Shown here in pieces: positions 18,082 to 26,543 of a stretch of DNA of 52,123 nt. The notes under the pieces are model-generated. The model was given only the letters and a program-made list of their open reading frames with translations, did not search any database and was not told where the DNA came from. The position numbers and the translations under genes were made by a program. The DNA is from Candidatus Fermentibacterota bacterium (lineage in GTDB: Bacteria > Fermentibacterota > Fermentibacteria > Fermentibacterales > JCC-6), in contig JAUWSQ010000013.1 in the NCBI GenBank assembly GCA_030609965.1, forward strand, positions 1-52,123, read 5' to 3'. The first letter of the stretch is position 1; the number at the start of each line of letters is the position of its first letter.

Positions 18082-18845
18082 TTCTGCCTCCTGATAAAAT
18101 CATCATTATGCCATTTACCCCTTGGATCCCTGCCAAGGAGAACACAGTTTAGAAAGGTCTCAGGCAGACCTTCATGCCTGTACTTCTTCTCAAATAAAAC
18201 AGAATCGAACGGGACCCTGTGCCAGCAGACGGATGCTGTGGTGTTCTCTTCGTTGATATCAAGAACAGCTATCGTTGCTTCTCCGGGAAGGGTTCCTCCG
18301 CCAATACTTCCGGGGTTTATTATCATCCGGGTACCGCGGTGTTGAAGCAGCATTTCATGAGTATGTCCTAGAATCAGAATATCGCAGGAATTCCTCGAAA
18401 ACAATAAATCGTAAACTTCATTTGCCACGTTTCCCTGGATGCTCCCGTTGATATTGCCCGGCAGACCATGAACACACAGTATACGCCGGCTTCCAACATT
18501 GAACCTTAATTCGGATGGAAGCTTCTTCAGGTATCTTCTCTGCTCCGGGGTTATCTGGTCCTTCGTCCATTGCAGCAGCTCTGAAGCCAGATAATCCCAT
18601 TGAACGTTCTCAAAGGAGTCTCCCGTGTCATCTCTATCTTTTGCCACTGCCCGGTCACAGTTTCCCTGAAGAGTATCAATATCGTTTCGCTGCAGGAGAT
18701 CTATCACTTCAGCTGGAAAAGGACCAAACTGAACGAGGTCACCAAGGCAGACAATCTGGTCAACACCCTCTTGCGCAAGTACTGTCAGGCACTCCTTGAG
18801 GCCAGGCAGATTCCCATGAATATCCGATATTATTCCTATTTTCAA
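18066..18845 (-). CDS. metallophosphoesterase (YfcE/calcineurin-like)
   Basis: 259 residues. TTG start overlapping the previous stop (TTGA), RBS GGGAG 8 nt upstream. Metal-binding motifs in order: DIHGN, GDLVQFGP, GNCD, HGLPGN, GHTHEM and NPGSIGGG. Probably a cytoplasmic phosphodiesterase or phosphatase. Embedded in the alr-to-leuD operon; substrate unknown. Confidence 0.88.
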   Translation of the reverse strand: MKIGIISDIHGNLPGLKECLTVLAQEGVDQIVCLGDLVQFGPFPAEVIDLLQRNDIDTLQGNCDRAVAKDRDDTGDSFENVQWDYLASELLQWTKDQITPEQRRYLKKLPSELRFNVGSRRILCVHGLPGNINGSIQGNVANEVYDLLFSRNSCDILILGHTHEMLLQHRGTRMIINPGSIGGGTLPGEATIAVLDINEENTTASVCWHRVPFDSVLFEKKYRHEGLPETFLNCVLLGRDPRGKWHNDDFIRRQKWAER

Positions 18846-19999
18846 CTGTGGAACTCCCTTTCGTACAACAGTATGTTTCGGGTCAACCCGGAATGCCCAA
18901 CAGGATCACCGCAAGCCAGCTCTATCAGCTTCTCTGCGTCACCAGCGTTTACGGTTTCCCTTACCTCCGCTCCGCCAGACAGAATATCAACAGGCATCTT
19001 TTTGAGCTCGTATTCGTATGGAGGATCATTCCACCGGGTCCGGGAATATCTGAAAGATTCAAGCAGAATGCCCAGTCCTGCTCTAAGCGGCCTGAATTTC
19101 AAACTGTCAAGCACATGAATCTCACCGCCGTAGCACATTTCGCGGGCGTGCTTGTTGAATGTTGGAATGAATGCGTGCGGCCTTAAGACGGCACCTTCAA
19201 GAAAAGCCGTTCCGTTCAGTCTGCTGCAAAGTTCATCTCCATTCATCCATGGAGCCCCGAAAACGTTAAAGGGTCTTGTTGTTCCTCTGCCTTCGGAGAG
19301 GTTGGTGGCTTCCAGAAGACACATCCCAGGATAAACCAATGCTGTTTCCGCAGTTGGCATGTTAGGGGAAGGGTACACCCATTGGTAATCTGCCGGGATG
19401 CCTTCTCCGTCCCATCCTTCAATTCGAATAATTTCCGGTCGGGTAAGATTATCAAAGCCGGCGAAAAGAAGCGCCAGTTCTCCAACAGTCAGGCCATGCC
19501 TGACTGGAATGGGATAGAGCCCTACGAAAGATTCGTATCCTTTTCCGAGCGGCTTTCCCTCTATAATTGAAATACCGAGTGGATTGGGTCTGTCAAGCAC
19601 GACAACGGGCACACCAGCTTCGTGGCAGGCCTTCATGCAGTAAGCCATTGTGTAAATGTAAGTGTAGTATCTTGCTCCTACATCCTGCAGGTCCACCACC
19701 AGGCATTCGAGCCCACCAAGAATCTCCGGGTCAGGTTTCCGGCTTTTACCGTACAGGCTGTAGACCGGCATCCCATATTCGGGATGTTTGTATCCCTCCC
19801 ATTCTATCATGTTGTCCTGAGTCTCTCCGCTCCAGCCGTGCTGGGGGCCGAACAGCATTTGAATTTCGATTTCCGGCATGGCTGCAAGAACATCAATTGA
19901 AGATCTGTATCCCGAATTCACAGCCGCATAGTGGGAGAGAAGCCCTATCTTACGGCCGGGAAGCATTTCTCTTTTCAGTATGTCAAGGCCTGTTCTCAT
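18842..19999 (-). CDS. DUF1343 protein, exo-beta-N-acetylmuramidase NamZ-like
   Basis: 385 residues with the DUF1343 hallmarks LFGPQHGWSGETQDNM, YYTYIYTMAYCM and VVLDRPNPLGISIIEGKPL. Members such as NamZ remove terminal MurNAc from peptidoglycan fragments. No signal peptide is visible, so it would act on recycled muropeptides in the cytoplasm or be exported otherwise. Sharing an operon with alanine racemase fits wall turnover. Confidence 0.85.
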   Translation of the reverse strand: MRTGLDILKREMLPGRKIGLLSHYAAVNSGYRSSIDVLAAMPEIEIQMLFGPQHGWSGETQDNMIEWEGYKHPEYGMPVYSLYGKSRKPDPEILGGLECLVVDLQDVGARYYTYIYTMAYCMKACHEAGVPVVVLDRPNPLGISIIEGKPLGKGYESFVGLYPIPVRHGLTVGELALLFAGFDNLTRPEIIRIEGWDGEGIPADYQWVYPSPNMPTAETALVYPGMCLLEATNLSEGRGTTRPFNVFGAPWMNGDELCSRLNGTAFLEGAVLRPHAFIPTFNKHAREMCYGGEIHVLDSLKFRPLRAGLGILLESFRYSRTRWNDPPYEYELKKMPVDILSGGAEVRETVNAGDAEKLIELACGDPVGHSGLTRNILLYEREFHS

Positions 20000-20017
20000 C
20001 TTCCCCTAAAACCGTCG

Positions 20018-20782
20018 TTAGAATTCCAACCTGTCTCCGCGCCGGAGCATAACAATCCTGTCGCTGAATCTTCTTGCGACGTCCTTTTCGATCCCGTGCC
20101 TTTCCCATGGTTTCAGATGAAAAGCATAAACAGGGATATCAGGTCTGTTAAGTTTACTCAGTTCCTTTTCGAGAAGAGAGGGTGTCAGGTGGTTGCTTGC
20201 TATCGCAATGTCCGTCTTCTCATCTGGGAAAGATATTTCAGCTATGATCATTCTCAGATCATCCAGTTCCTTAGCCTTCTCCCATATAGAACAGGTTGGC
20301 CCGGTGTCCCCGGTATGAAGGATGGAACCGGTTTTTGATCTGAACAGGAACCCTCTTGCACCTGCTCCATGGCAGACAGGCTCTGCCCATGCAGTTAATC
20401 CACCCGGTAGTTCAAACCATTTCCGATCATCAATGGTCTCATAAACAAGTGCAGGGCCGATAGAGGTTTTTATCCGGCTGAAATCCGGCCAGATAAGATC
20501 GTTCATGTAGTGCTTTCTCACGATCTCGAGGCATGCTTTACTACCCATGACCAGCAGAGGCTCATCCCTTAGCGCAACCGTTGCATCGATCATGAAACCA
20601 AGTTCAAGAACATGATCAAGGTGGGCATGAGTAAGAAGAACCATCTCAACATTCCGTTGTTGCTGCCCGGTCAGCATGGAGGCTGAGCCAGCATCAAGCA
20701 GAACCGATTCCCCCAGCAGCATGGAGCATAGACTGGATCCACATTGTTTTGATCCGTCAACACCAATAACATCTATGTACAC
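20018..20782 (-). CDS. metallo-beta-lactamase-fold phosphodiesterase (class II cAMP PDE-like)
   Basis: 254 residues from GTG 20782, chosen for the AGGAGAGG 8 nt upstream and the family start YIDVIGVDGS; a TTG at 20803 is possible. The zinc-binding motif LLTHAHLDHVLELGFM matches the class II cyclic-nucleotide PDE pattern HxHLDH, with SILHTGDTGP and SNHLTPSLLEKEL later. It would hydrolyse cAMP or cGMP or a related phosphodiester. Follows alr by 4 bases. A cNMP-binding protein is encoded at 33745, a possible but distant link. Confidence 0.78.
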   Translation of the reverse strand: MYIDVIGVDGSKQCGSSLCSMLLGESVLLDAGSASMLTGQQQRNVEMVLLTHAHLDHVLELGFMIDATVALRDEPLLVMGSKACLEIVRKHYMNDLIWPDFSRIKTSIGPALVYETIDDRKWFELPGGLTAWAEPVCHGAGARGFLFRSKTGSILHTGDTGPTCSIWEKAKELDDLRMIIAEISFPDEKTDIAIASNHLTPSLLEKELSKLNRPDIPVYAFHLKPWERHGIEKDVARRFSDRIVMLRRGDRLEF

Positions 20783-20786
20783 TTTT

Positions 20787-21929
20787 TCATCCTCTCCTGA
20801 CAATTATCCTGGGAAGAAAGGGGCTAATACGAGTAACAACTTCGTAGTTTATAGTACCTGCCCATTCAGCCAGCATTTCGGCTGATATTATTTCATTCTG
20901 ATCAATGCCCAGAAGAACAACAGTATCCTCAAGGGCTGCTTCGGGAATATCGGTGAGATCTATCATTATCAGATTCATGCATACTCGCCCGAGAATAGGT
21001 GCCCTTTTCCCTTTGACCAATACATGTGCTGAATTTCCGCACCCTCTATCGTAACCGTCTGCATACCCCACAGGCAGTACACCGAGCCTTGTACTTCTAC
21101 TTGTTTTGTATGTACAGCCGTAGCCTATATAACTGCCGGCAGGAAGTTCCTTGATCTGAACAATGCGGGTTTTCCAGGACAGAACTGGCCGGAGATCCGG
21201 AACGGGGATGCCGTTTGACTGAGCTGACAGGAACGTTTCCCTGGATGGCCAGAGTCCGTAAAGGCCGATCCCGGTTCTGAGCATGTTGAAATGTGTTTCG
21301 GGGAAAAGTATAGTAGCGGCGGTACATGCTGTATGAACAACAGCAGGAGATACTCCGGATTCCCTGACCATTTCAACCACTTCATTGAAAAGTTGGAGCT
21401 GTTTTTCGGCGTACTCATGATTCAGTGTATCCTCTATGTTGGCGAAATGAGTGGACAGCCCCTCAATTTCCAGCCCTTCAATTCCGGATGCTCTGCGAAT
21501 AAATTCAGGAACGCTTTGCGGAAGAATACCCTGTCTTCCGGTACCTGTCTCGATCTTAATGTGTATCCTGCAGCTGACTCTCTGATTCAGGATCTTCTCC
21601 AACTTTTCAAGTGTTTCGATGTTGTAAACCGTTAACCTCAGATCGGCATCGACAGCTTCAGGAAGCCTCTCTAAAAGCACATGACCAAGCAGGAGAATCG
21701 GTTTTTTGATTCCAGCCAGTCTGAGTTCTAAACCTTCGTCAAGGGAATTGACGGCGAACCAGTCAGCCGAGGGAAGCAGAGAAGTTATCGGTTCTACACC
21801 ATGTCCGTAAGCATTGGACTTTACAACAGCGCAGAATAGCAGATCTCTATTATCGGAGCAGGATCTAAGCTGCCCAAGATTCCAGTTCGGCGCAGACTCC
21901 TCAATTTCTATCCACTTAAGATATCCCAT
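20787..21929 (-). CDS. alr: alanine racemase
   Basis: 380 residues from ATG 21929 (MGYLKWIEIE). Longer upstream frames run into the divergent gene and lack homology. The PLP-lysine motif is FCAVVKSNAYGHG, the catalytic tyrosine segment GYGCTYKTSR, with LPVGYADGYDRG and RVCMNLIMIDLTD. It converts L- to D-alanine for peptidoglycan. First gene of the leftward operon; its promoter implies a leaderless mRNA. Confidence 0.92.
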   Translation of the reverse strand: MGYLKWIEIEESAPNWNLGQLRSCSDNRDLLFCAVVKSNAYGHGVEPITSLLPSADWFAVNSLDEGLELRLAGIKKPILLLGHVLLERLPEAVDADLRLTVYNIETLEKLEKILNQRVSCRIHIKIETGTGRQGILPQSVPEFIRRASGIEGLEIEGLSTHFANIEDTLNHEYAEKQLQLFNEVVEMVRESGVSPAVVHTACTAATILFPETHFNMLRTGIGLYGLWPSRETFLSAQSNGIPVPDLRPVLSWKTRIVQIKELPAGSYIGYGCTYKTSRSTRLGVLPVGYADGYDRGCGNSAHVLVKGKRAPILGRVCMNLIMIDLTDIPEAALEDTVVLLGIDQNEIISAEMLAEWAGTINYEVVTRISPFLPRIIVRRG

Positions 21930-21936
21930 AGGATAA

Positions 21937-21965
21937 TTTATAAACATCGTATATTTTCTATGCAA
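21937..21965 (-). promoter_or_regulatory. alr operon promoter (leaderless)
   Basis: On the minus strand: -35 TTGCAT (21960-21965), exactly 17 bp spacer, -10 TATAAA (21937-21942). The expected start point, about 7 bases on, falls at 21929-21931, the ATG itself. There is no Shine-Dalgarno before the ATG. Confidence 0.5.
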
Positions 21966-22005
21966 GGATGAGCATTCGGAATCAAGCCGGGAAAGGAGCA
22001 GAATC

Positions 22006-23088
22006 ATGTCATTAGTTTTCTTCCTGCCGATCAATAAGGCATCAATGAAGGGTGGTTTTAAGAAACTGCTGAGTAAGATACAAAGCAGAGAGCGAATGCT
22101 CCCGACTGATACTGTTGCGGTGAAAATACACCCCGGAGAAGAGGGCAATTCCTCATATGTCAGCTCCGATAATGTGAACAGGGTTATCGAAGCCCTCGCT
22201 CTGGGAACGGACAGAATATTTCTTACCGATACCACTGTCCTTTATCCTGGAAAGAGAATGTCCGCGCCCGATTACCTTCATCTGACCCATGAGCATGGAT
22301 TCGGTCTTCCATGGACACCCCCGTTCATTATTGCCGATGGCCTGCGCGGTGGGAACGAGACAATAGTGAAGATGCCTGAAGATTTCCAGACAAATGAAGC
22401 TCATATTGCCTCCATCATCTCAAATTCGGATGCTATGGTTGTAATCAGCCATTTCAAGGGGCATCTTCTGACAGGTTTTGGAGGAGCTCTGAAGAATCTT
22501 GGTATGGGCTGTGCTTCAAGAGCAGGCAAGCTCTATCAGCATTCATCGGTAAAGCCGCTGATAAACACGAAAAAATGTACCGCATGCGGAATCTGTGCTT
22601 CGCACTGTCATGTTAATGCCATCAGTATCAGAAGTTATGCTTCAATAAATACCGATATATGTACCGGTTGCGGGGAGTGTCTGGGACGCTGCCCGGAAGG
22701 GGCAGTAAGGGTAAGCTGGGATCAGAACATGAGCGTTTTCATGAGAAGGATGATTGAGTACGCGTACGCAGCAGTCAGCGTTTCCAACCCGTTACTATAC
22801 GTTAACTTCGTTACGTCGGTTGTTCCCGATTGTGATTGTATGAAGGATACAAATCCACCGTTTGTTGACGATATAGGCATACTGGCATCAACTGATCCCG
22901 TTGCTATTGATATGGCATCGCTTGATCTTGTCACGGCGGCTCCCGCTGCAATTAATTCCCCCGTCAATGCCGGAGCTGGAACAGACAAATTCAGTGCCTA
23001 CCGGCCGGAGATCAACGGAATTCTTCACCTCTCTATCGCCGAATCCCTTGGGCTTGGTTCCATGGAATACGAGCTGGTAATAGTTTAG
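22006..23088 (+). CDS. DUF362 protein with two [4Fe-4S] ferredoxin motifs
   Basis: 360 residues, RBS AAAGGAG. The N-terminal DUF362 region has VAVKIHPGEEGNSSYV and a FKGHLLTGFGGALKNLGMG core. At about 189-230 two clusters follow: CTACGICASHC and CTGCGECLGRCPEGA. The C-terminal part returns to DUF362 (DPVAIDMASLDLV). A redox protein of unknown partner. One base overlaps the transporter gene downstream. Confidence 0.9.
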   Translation: MSLVFFLPINKASMKGGFKKLLSKIQSRERMLPTDTVAVKIHPGEEGNSSYVSSDNVNRVIEALALGTDRIFLTDTTVLYPGKRMSAPDYLHLTHEHGFGLPWTPPFIIADGLRGGNETIVKMPEDFQTNEAHIASIISNSDAMVVISHFKGHLLTGFGGALKNLGMGCASRAGKLYQHSSVKPLINTKKCTACGICASHCHVNAISIRSYASINTDICTGCGECLGRCPEGAVRVSWDQNMSVFMRRMIEYAYAAVSVSNPLLYVNFVTSVVPDCDCMKDTNPPFVDDIGILASTDPVAIDMASLDLVTAAPAAINSPVNAGAGTDKFSAYRPEINGILHLSIAESLGLGSMEYELVIV

Positions 23089-23951
23089 TGTTTGACGCTC
23101 CTCGGGGTAAAGCAGCGATATACATGATCCTGGGTGCCCTTTTCCTTTCAATAGTATCTCTACTGGTTAAACTTATCCCGGCGGATTCCGGAATCCCTAC
23201 AGCACAGAAACTATTCGTAAGGGGAGCTGCAGCAACGATTGTTCTGGGGGGTGTACTCCACACAAGGCGTATCTCTTTCAAGCCGGGCAATCCAGTCCTT
23301 CTGGGAGCAAGATCCATATTCGGGATGGCGGGAATGCTTACTTTTTTTATTGCAGTAGAGGGCATGCCCCTTGCGGAGGCTGTGACGATCAACAGGCTCA
23401 GTCCCTTCTTCGTACTTATCCTGTCCTGGCTCTTCCTGGGTGAGCGGCTGAAGAAAATCCAGTTGTTTGCTGTATTCCTTGGATTCGCAGGAGTGATTGT
23501 CATCCTCAGGCCGGGTTCAATTCCATTTACGCTTCCCGCCGGTCTCGCCGTCCTCTCAGCCCTGTTCGCGGGAAGCGCCTACACTACTCTGAGAGCCCTC
23601 CGGAAGACCGATAGACCCCTGCTCGTCGTTTTCTGGTTCTCGGCTGCCATCACGCTGTTCTTTCTCCCTTCTGTAATACTGGGAGGAGTCATGCCCGGCT
23701 TCAAATCGCTTGTTTTCCTTCTCTGCATAGGTATATCGGGAACAGCGGGGCAATTACTGATGACTAAAGCTTACCGATACGCACCCGGTGGTGAAGTAGC
23801 CATATACGGTTATCTGAGCATCGTATTCTCAATGTTATGGCAGATACTTTTTTTCGATTCGGTACCCGGTGCAATGGTTTTCATCGGCGCGGGATTAATT
23901 CTCATCGGTGGCTGGATCAATTACACGAGTAGAGGAGAGGGACGGAGGTAA
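23088..23951 (+). CDS. EamA-family (DMT) transporter
   Basis: 287 residues, GTG start overlapping the previous stop by one base. About ten hydrophobic helices in two EamA halves, with the typical AVTINRLSPFFVLILSWLFL segment ending helix 4. Inner-membrane exporter or importer of a metabolite; substrate unknown. Followed at once by a strong hairpin. Confidence 0.88.
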   Translation: MFDAPRGKAAIYMILGALFLSIVSLLVKLIPADSGIPTAQKLFVRGAAATIVLGGVLHTRRISFKPGNPVLLGARSIFGMAGMLTFFIAVEGMPLAEAVTINRLSPFFVLILSWLFLGERLKKIQLFAVFLGFAGVIVILRPGSIPFTLPAGLAVLSALFAGSAYTTLRALRKTDRPLLVVFWFSAAITLFFLPSVILGGVMPGFKSLVFLLCIGISGTAGQLLMTKAYRYAPGGEVAIYGYLSIVFSMLWQILFFDSVPGAMVFIGAGLILIGGWINYTSRGEGRR

Positions 23952-23980
23952 TTAAGAAATCTAATTACCTCCGTCCCTCT
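23936..23980. terminator. bidirectional terminator, 19-bp perfect stem
   Basis: Arms 23936-23954 and 23962-23980 pair perfectly over 19 bp with a 7-base loop. It begins inside the last codons of the transporter and lies between convergent genes. An A/T-rich loop-proximal end and no long U-run make it unusual as an intrinsic terminator. Confidence 0.6.
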
Positions 23981-24007
23981 GCTCCGTCCCTCTGCTCCGT
24001 CCCTCTG
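23969..24007. repeat. three tandem copies of a 13-mer
   Basis: CTCCGTCCCTCTG occurs three times head to tail. The first copy is part of the hairpin's right arm, and the last ends one base before the next gene's stop codon. Confidence 0.85.
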
Positions 24008-24008
24008 A

Positions 24009-24686
24009 TTACCAGGCGCTGCCCTGGCTGCTGCACATGTAATAGACCTGCATAGCAAGAGCCACCAGTTCCGTGTATTCTTCCGGTTTCCTTCTCTTGC
24101 CGAAATTTATCATAAGGGCATTACCGTTGATTTCAATTGTCTTGAAGGCTTTCCTGCTCTGAAGCAGGTGCTGCCTGAGTTCAGGCCCCACGATCTGCGG
24201 TGTACGGACTTCATCGCCCTTGAGAACGAAGGCTTTTGAGAATTCAGTATCCTCTTCGAAATTTATATCCTGAGCACCGAATTTATTTCCAACCCAGTCA
24301 AGCAGTGCCATCTGTCTTCTCAGGTAAGTTCTGGGAAGATCCAGACCTTCCTTTTCCAGAATACAGATTGTTTGCCTGTATGTTTTTGACGTCCTGTTTC
24401 TGCCGGTATAGCTATGAACTGTATACTGATAATCGGCCAGATGAACAGTAACACCTTCGGATTCCCACTGAAGATGATTCTTCATCTTCCTGCTCGATCC
24501 CGTGTTGAAAAGCTGGAATGGGAAGGCCGCAAAATCGTTTGAACCTTTTGGTGTGAATCTGGCACCGAGTCTCTGGGAGATACCCTCCCAGGCGGCTGTC
24601 CGCTTCTTACCAATCATTATCACAACCCATATTATTATGCCTGCGACGATTGCCATAACTGCGATAATCGGTATTACTGAATCCAT
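24009..24686 (-). CDS. membrane-anchored protein of unknown function
   Basis: 225 residues, RBS GGGAGG. One N-terminal membrane helix (residues 4-26, IPIIAVMAIVAGIIIWVVIM), then a basic cytoplasmic part of about 190 residues beginning AWEGISQRLGARFTPKG. The layout resembles DUF3137-type single-pass proteins, but no motif is decisive. Convergent with the transporter. Confidence 0.6.
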   Translation of the reverse strand: MDSVIPIIAVMAIVAGIIIWVVIMIGKKRTAAWEGISQRLGARFTPKGSNDFAAFPFQLFNTGSSRKMKNHLQWESEGVTVHLADYQYTVHSYTGRNRTSKTYRQTICILEKEGLDLPRTYLRRQMALLDWVGNKFGAQDINFEEDTEFSKAFVLKGDEVRTPQIVGPELRQHLLQSRKAFKTIEINGNALMINFGKRRKPEEYTELVALAMQVYYMCSSQGSAW

Positions 24687-24788
24687 AATCCTCCCTTTCT
24701 TTTCCAGACTGTATCACGTATTGATAAGGGCACAATGATACGTCGTGATATAGAGGTCAAGCATCATCAACAGATGGAAAACTGATTC

Positions 24789-25220
24789 ATGATAGAAATA
24801 ACGAGTGAAATATGCATATTGGAGAGTGAACTTAGTTTCGAATTCGTCCGATCTGGAGGTCCCGGTGGACAGAAAGTTAACAAAACATCTTCCGCAGTTG
24901 TACTTAGATTCGATGTAAGAAACTCACCCTCCCTTCCGGAAGAAGTAAAGAAGCGCCTTGTGGTAATTTGCGGCAAACGTGTGAACAGGGAAGGCATTCT
25001 CGTTATTCATGCAAGGCAGCACCGCTCACCGGTGAGAAACAGGGAAAGCGCTGTAAACAGGCTTGTCGGATTAATTAAAAAAGCTTCTGAGATTCCAGTG
25101 AAAAGGAAGCCGACGAAGCCTTCATTAACTTCTGAGAAGGATAGACTTGCAGAAAAGAAAAAACGCGGCTTTCTGAAGAAAAGCAGGAATTACAGACCTG
25201 TAAAAGAAGATTATGAATAG
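24789..25220 (+). CDS. arfB: ArfB-like peptidyl-tRNA hydrolase / release-factor-like protein
   Basis: 143 residues. The GGQ catalytic motif is in FVRSGGPGGQKVNKTSSAVV, followed by a basic C-terminal tail (RLAEKKKRGFLKKSRNYRPV) that in ArfB enters the empty mRNA channel. It rescues stalled ribosomes by hydrolysing peptidyl-tRNA. Length matches ArfB (about 140), far shorter than RF1/RF2. Rightward, just upstream of selD. Confidence 0.9.
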   Translation: MIEITSEICILESELSFEFVRSGGPGGQKVNKTSSAVVLRFDVRNSPSLPEEVKKRLVVICGKRVNREGILVIHARQHRSPVRNRESAVNRLVGLIKKASEIPVKRKPTKPSLTSEKDRLAEKKKRGFLKKSRNYRPVKEDYE

Positions 25221-25294
25221 CTGTTCTAAACCGGCTGCTTTTGTATATTCCGCCTGTAGGAAATCAACACCATTCTCCTATGAAATGAGACGAT

Positions 25295-26515
25295 TTGTCA
25301 GAATCTGGGCTTTATAACGGAGAAAATTGCCCCTGCCCCTCCGACTGTAAAAGACGGGGAAACTGTTCGGAATGCATAGCATTTCACCATAACAGACATC
25401 AGCAGACTTACTGCGAATTTCTCCTGGAGAAACTGCAGCAAGGTGGTATTCCCCAGCGTTCTTTGCCATCAGGCAAAGAGATAAGGCTGACGGAATATGG
25501 CCCCTGCGCCGGTTGAGCAGGCAAACTTAACCCGACCAGGCTGGCCGGGATACTTGAAAAACTGCCTCTGCCCGATTCCCCCAATCTCATTATCGGGATG
25601 CAAACGATGGACGACGCGGGAGTTTACAGGCTTACCGACGAGATAGCTCTCGTTCAGAGCGTTGATTTCTTCTTCCCCATAGTTGACGACCCAAGAAGTT
25701 TCGGCAGGATAGCAGCCGCAAACAGTCTTTCGGATATCTGGGCCATGGGTGCCAAAGCAATTACGGCCATGAACCATCTGGCTTACCCGGCAGGGAAGAT
25801 CCCGCCCGAAGTGATCCTGGAACTGCTGACCGGAGCAGCTGAAAAACTTCACGAATCAGGAGTGGTTCTCCTTGGTGGGCACACCATGGAACAGGATGAT
25901 TTCTGTTTCGGCATGAGTGTAACTGGAATTACAAGCCCCCGGACAGTTTTATCGAATGACAACGCAAAACCGGGTGATCTGATAATCCTGACAAAACCCA
26001 TCGGTACCGGAATTTACTGCGATGCAATGATGAACGGCGGTCTGAGCGAAAGCCAGTTCAGCACATTCGTTTTCTGGATGGAACGGCTTAACAAGTACGC
26101 CTCTGAAATATTACAGAGGTTCGATGTGAGCTGCCTGACTGATGTTACAGGTTTCGGCCTGCTGGGGCATGCGCTCCCGGTGGCCAGAAATGCGGGTGTC
26201 AGGATGGTGATAAATTCGAAAGATGTACCGCTCCTGCCGGGTCTGCCCGATCTACTCGATGAATTTAATCCAAAGGGTGTATGTAAATGTTCTGATTATG
26301 TAGACCCGTATTTGAAAATCGGAAAGGGAGTAGACAGGAAATACTATCTCCTGTTCGCTGAAGCCCAGACCTCCGGAGGATTGCTTGCAACTGTCAGGCC
26401 TGACCAGACGGATGCTCTGCTGGAAACGCTCAGGGAGCATGGGGATACCGAAACAGCTGTCATCGGATATGTTGAGCAACTGGATGACCCATCAGTACTG
26501 CTCGAATTAATCTGA
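25295..26515 (+). CDS. selD: selenide, water dikinase SelD, selenocysteine-containing, with N-terminal Cys-rich domain
   Basis: Reading the TGA at 25514-25516 as Sec gives one 406-residue protein. Before it: LTEYGPCAG; after it: AGKLNPTRLAGILEKL, then MDDAGVYRL and VDFFFPIVDDPRSFGRIAAA. This matches SelD around its catalytic Cys/Sec (E. coli Cys17), which in many species is Sec. Both parts are in the same frame with no other stop. Residues 1-55 carry a Cys-rich module C-x-C-x3-C-x5-C-x2-C-x12-C resembling DUF6485, so this appears to be a fusion. The start is a TTG at 25295; the RBS is weak. SelD makes selenophosphate from selenide and ATP for Sec-tRNA. Conventional annotation would shorten it to 25598-26515 and lose the active site. 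Confidence 0.85.
25514..25516 (+). other. in-frame UGA selenocysteine codon of selD
   Basis: TGA at codon 74, at the catalytic position of SelD. Coding sequence with clear family similarity continues in the same frame on both sides. Confidence 0.82.
25531..25549 (+). promoter_or_regulatory. candidate bacterial SECIS hairpin
   Basis: CCCGACC-AGGCT-GGCCGGG forms a 7-bp stem with one A-C mismatch and a 5-base loop with G at position 2. The loop starts 21 bases after the UGA, within the range known for bSECIS elements. Confidence 0.5.
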
Positions 26516-26543
26516 TAACCCGGATACATTCCCTTCCCGAACA

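Noticed and set aside
22006..22235. Extension of alanine racemase to 22235
   Set aside because: It would overlap the DUF362 gene, adds ~100 residues absent from alanine racemases, and the promoter lies at 21937-21965.
25469..25852. Minus-strand frame across the start of selD
   Set aside because: Antisense of SelD; the plus strand has the family motifs on both sides of the UGA.
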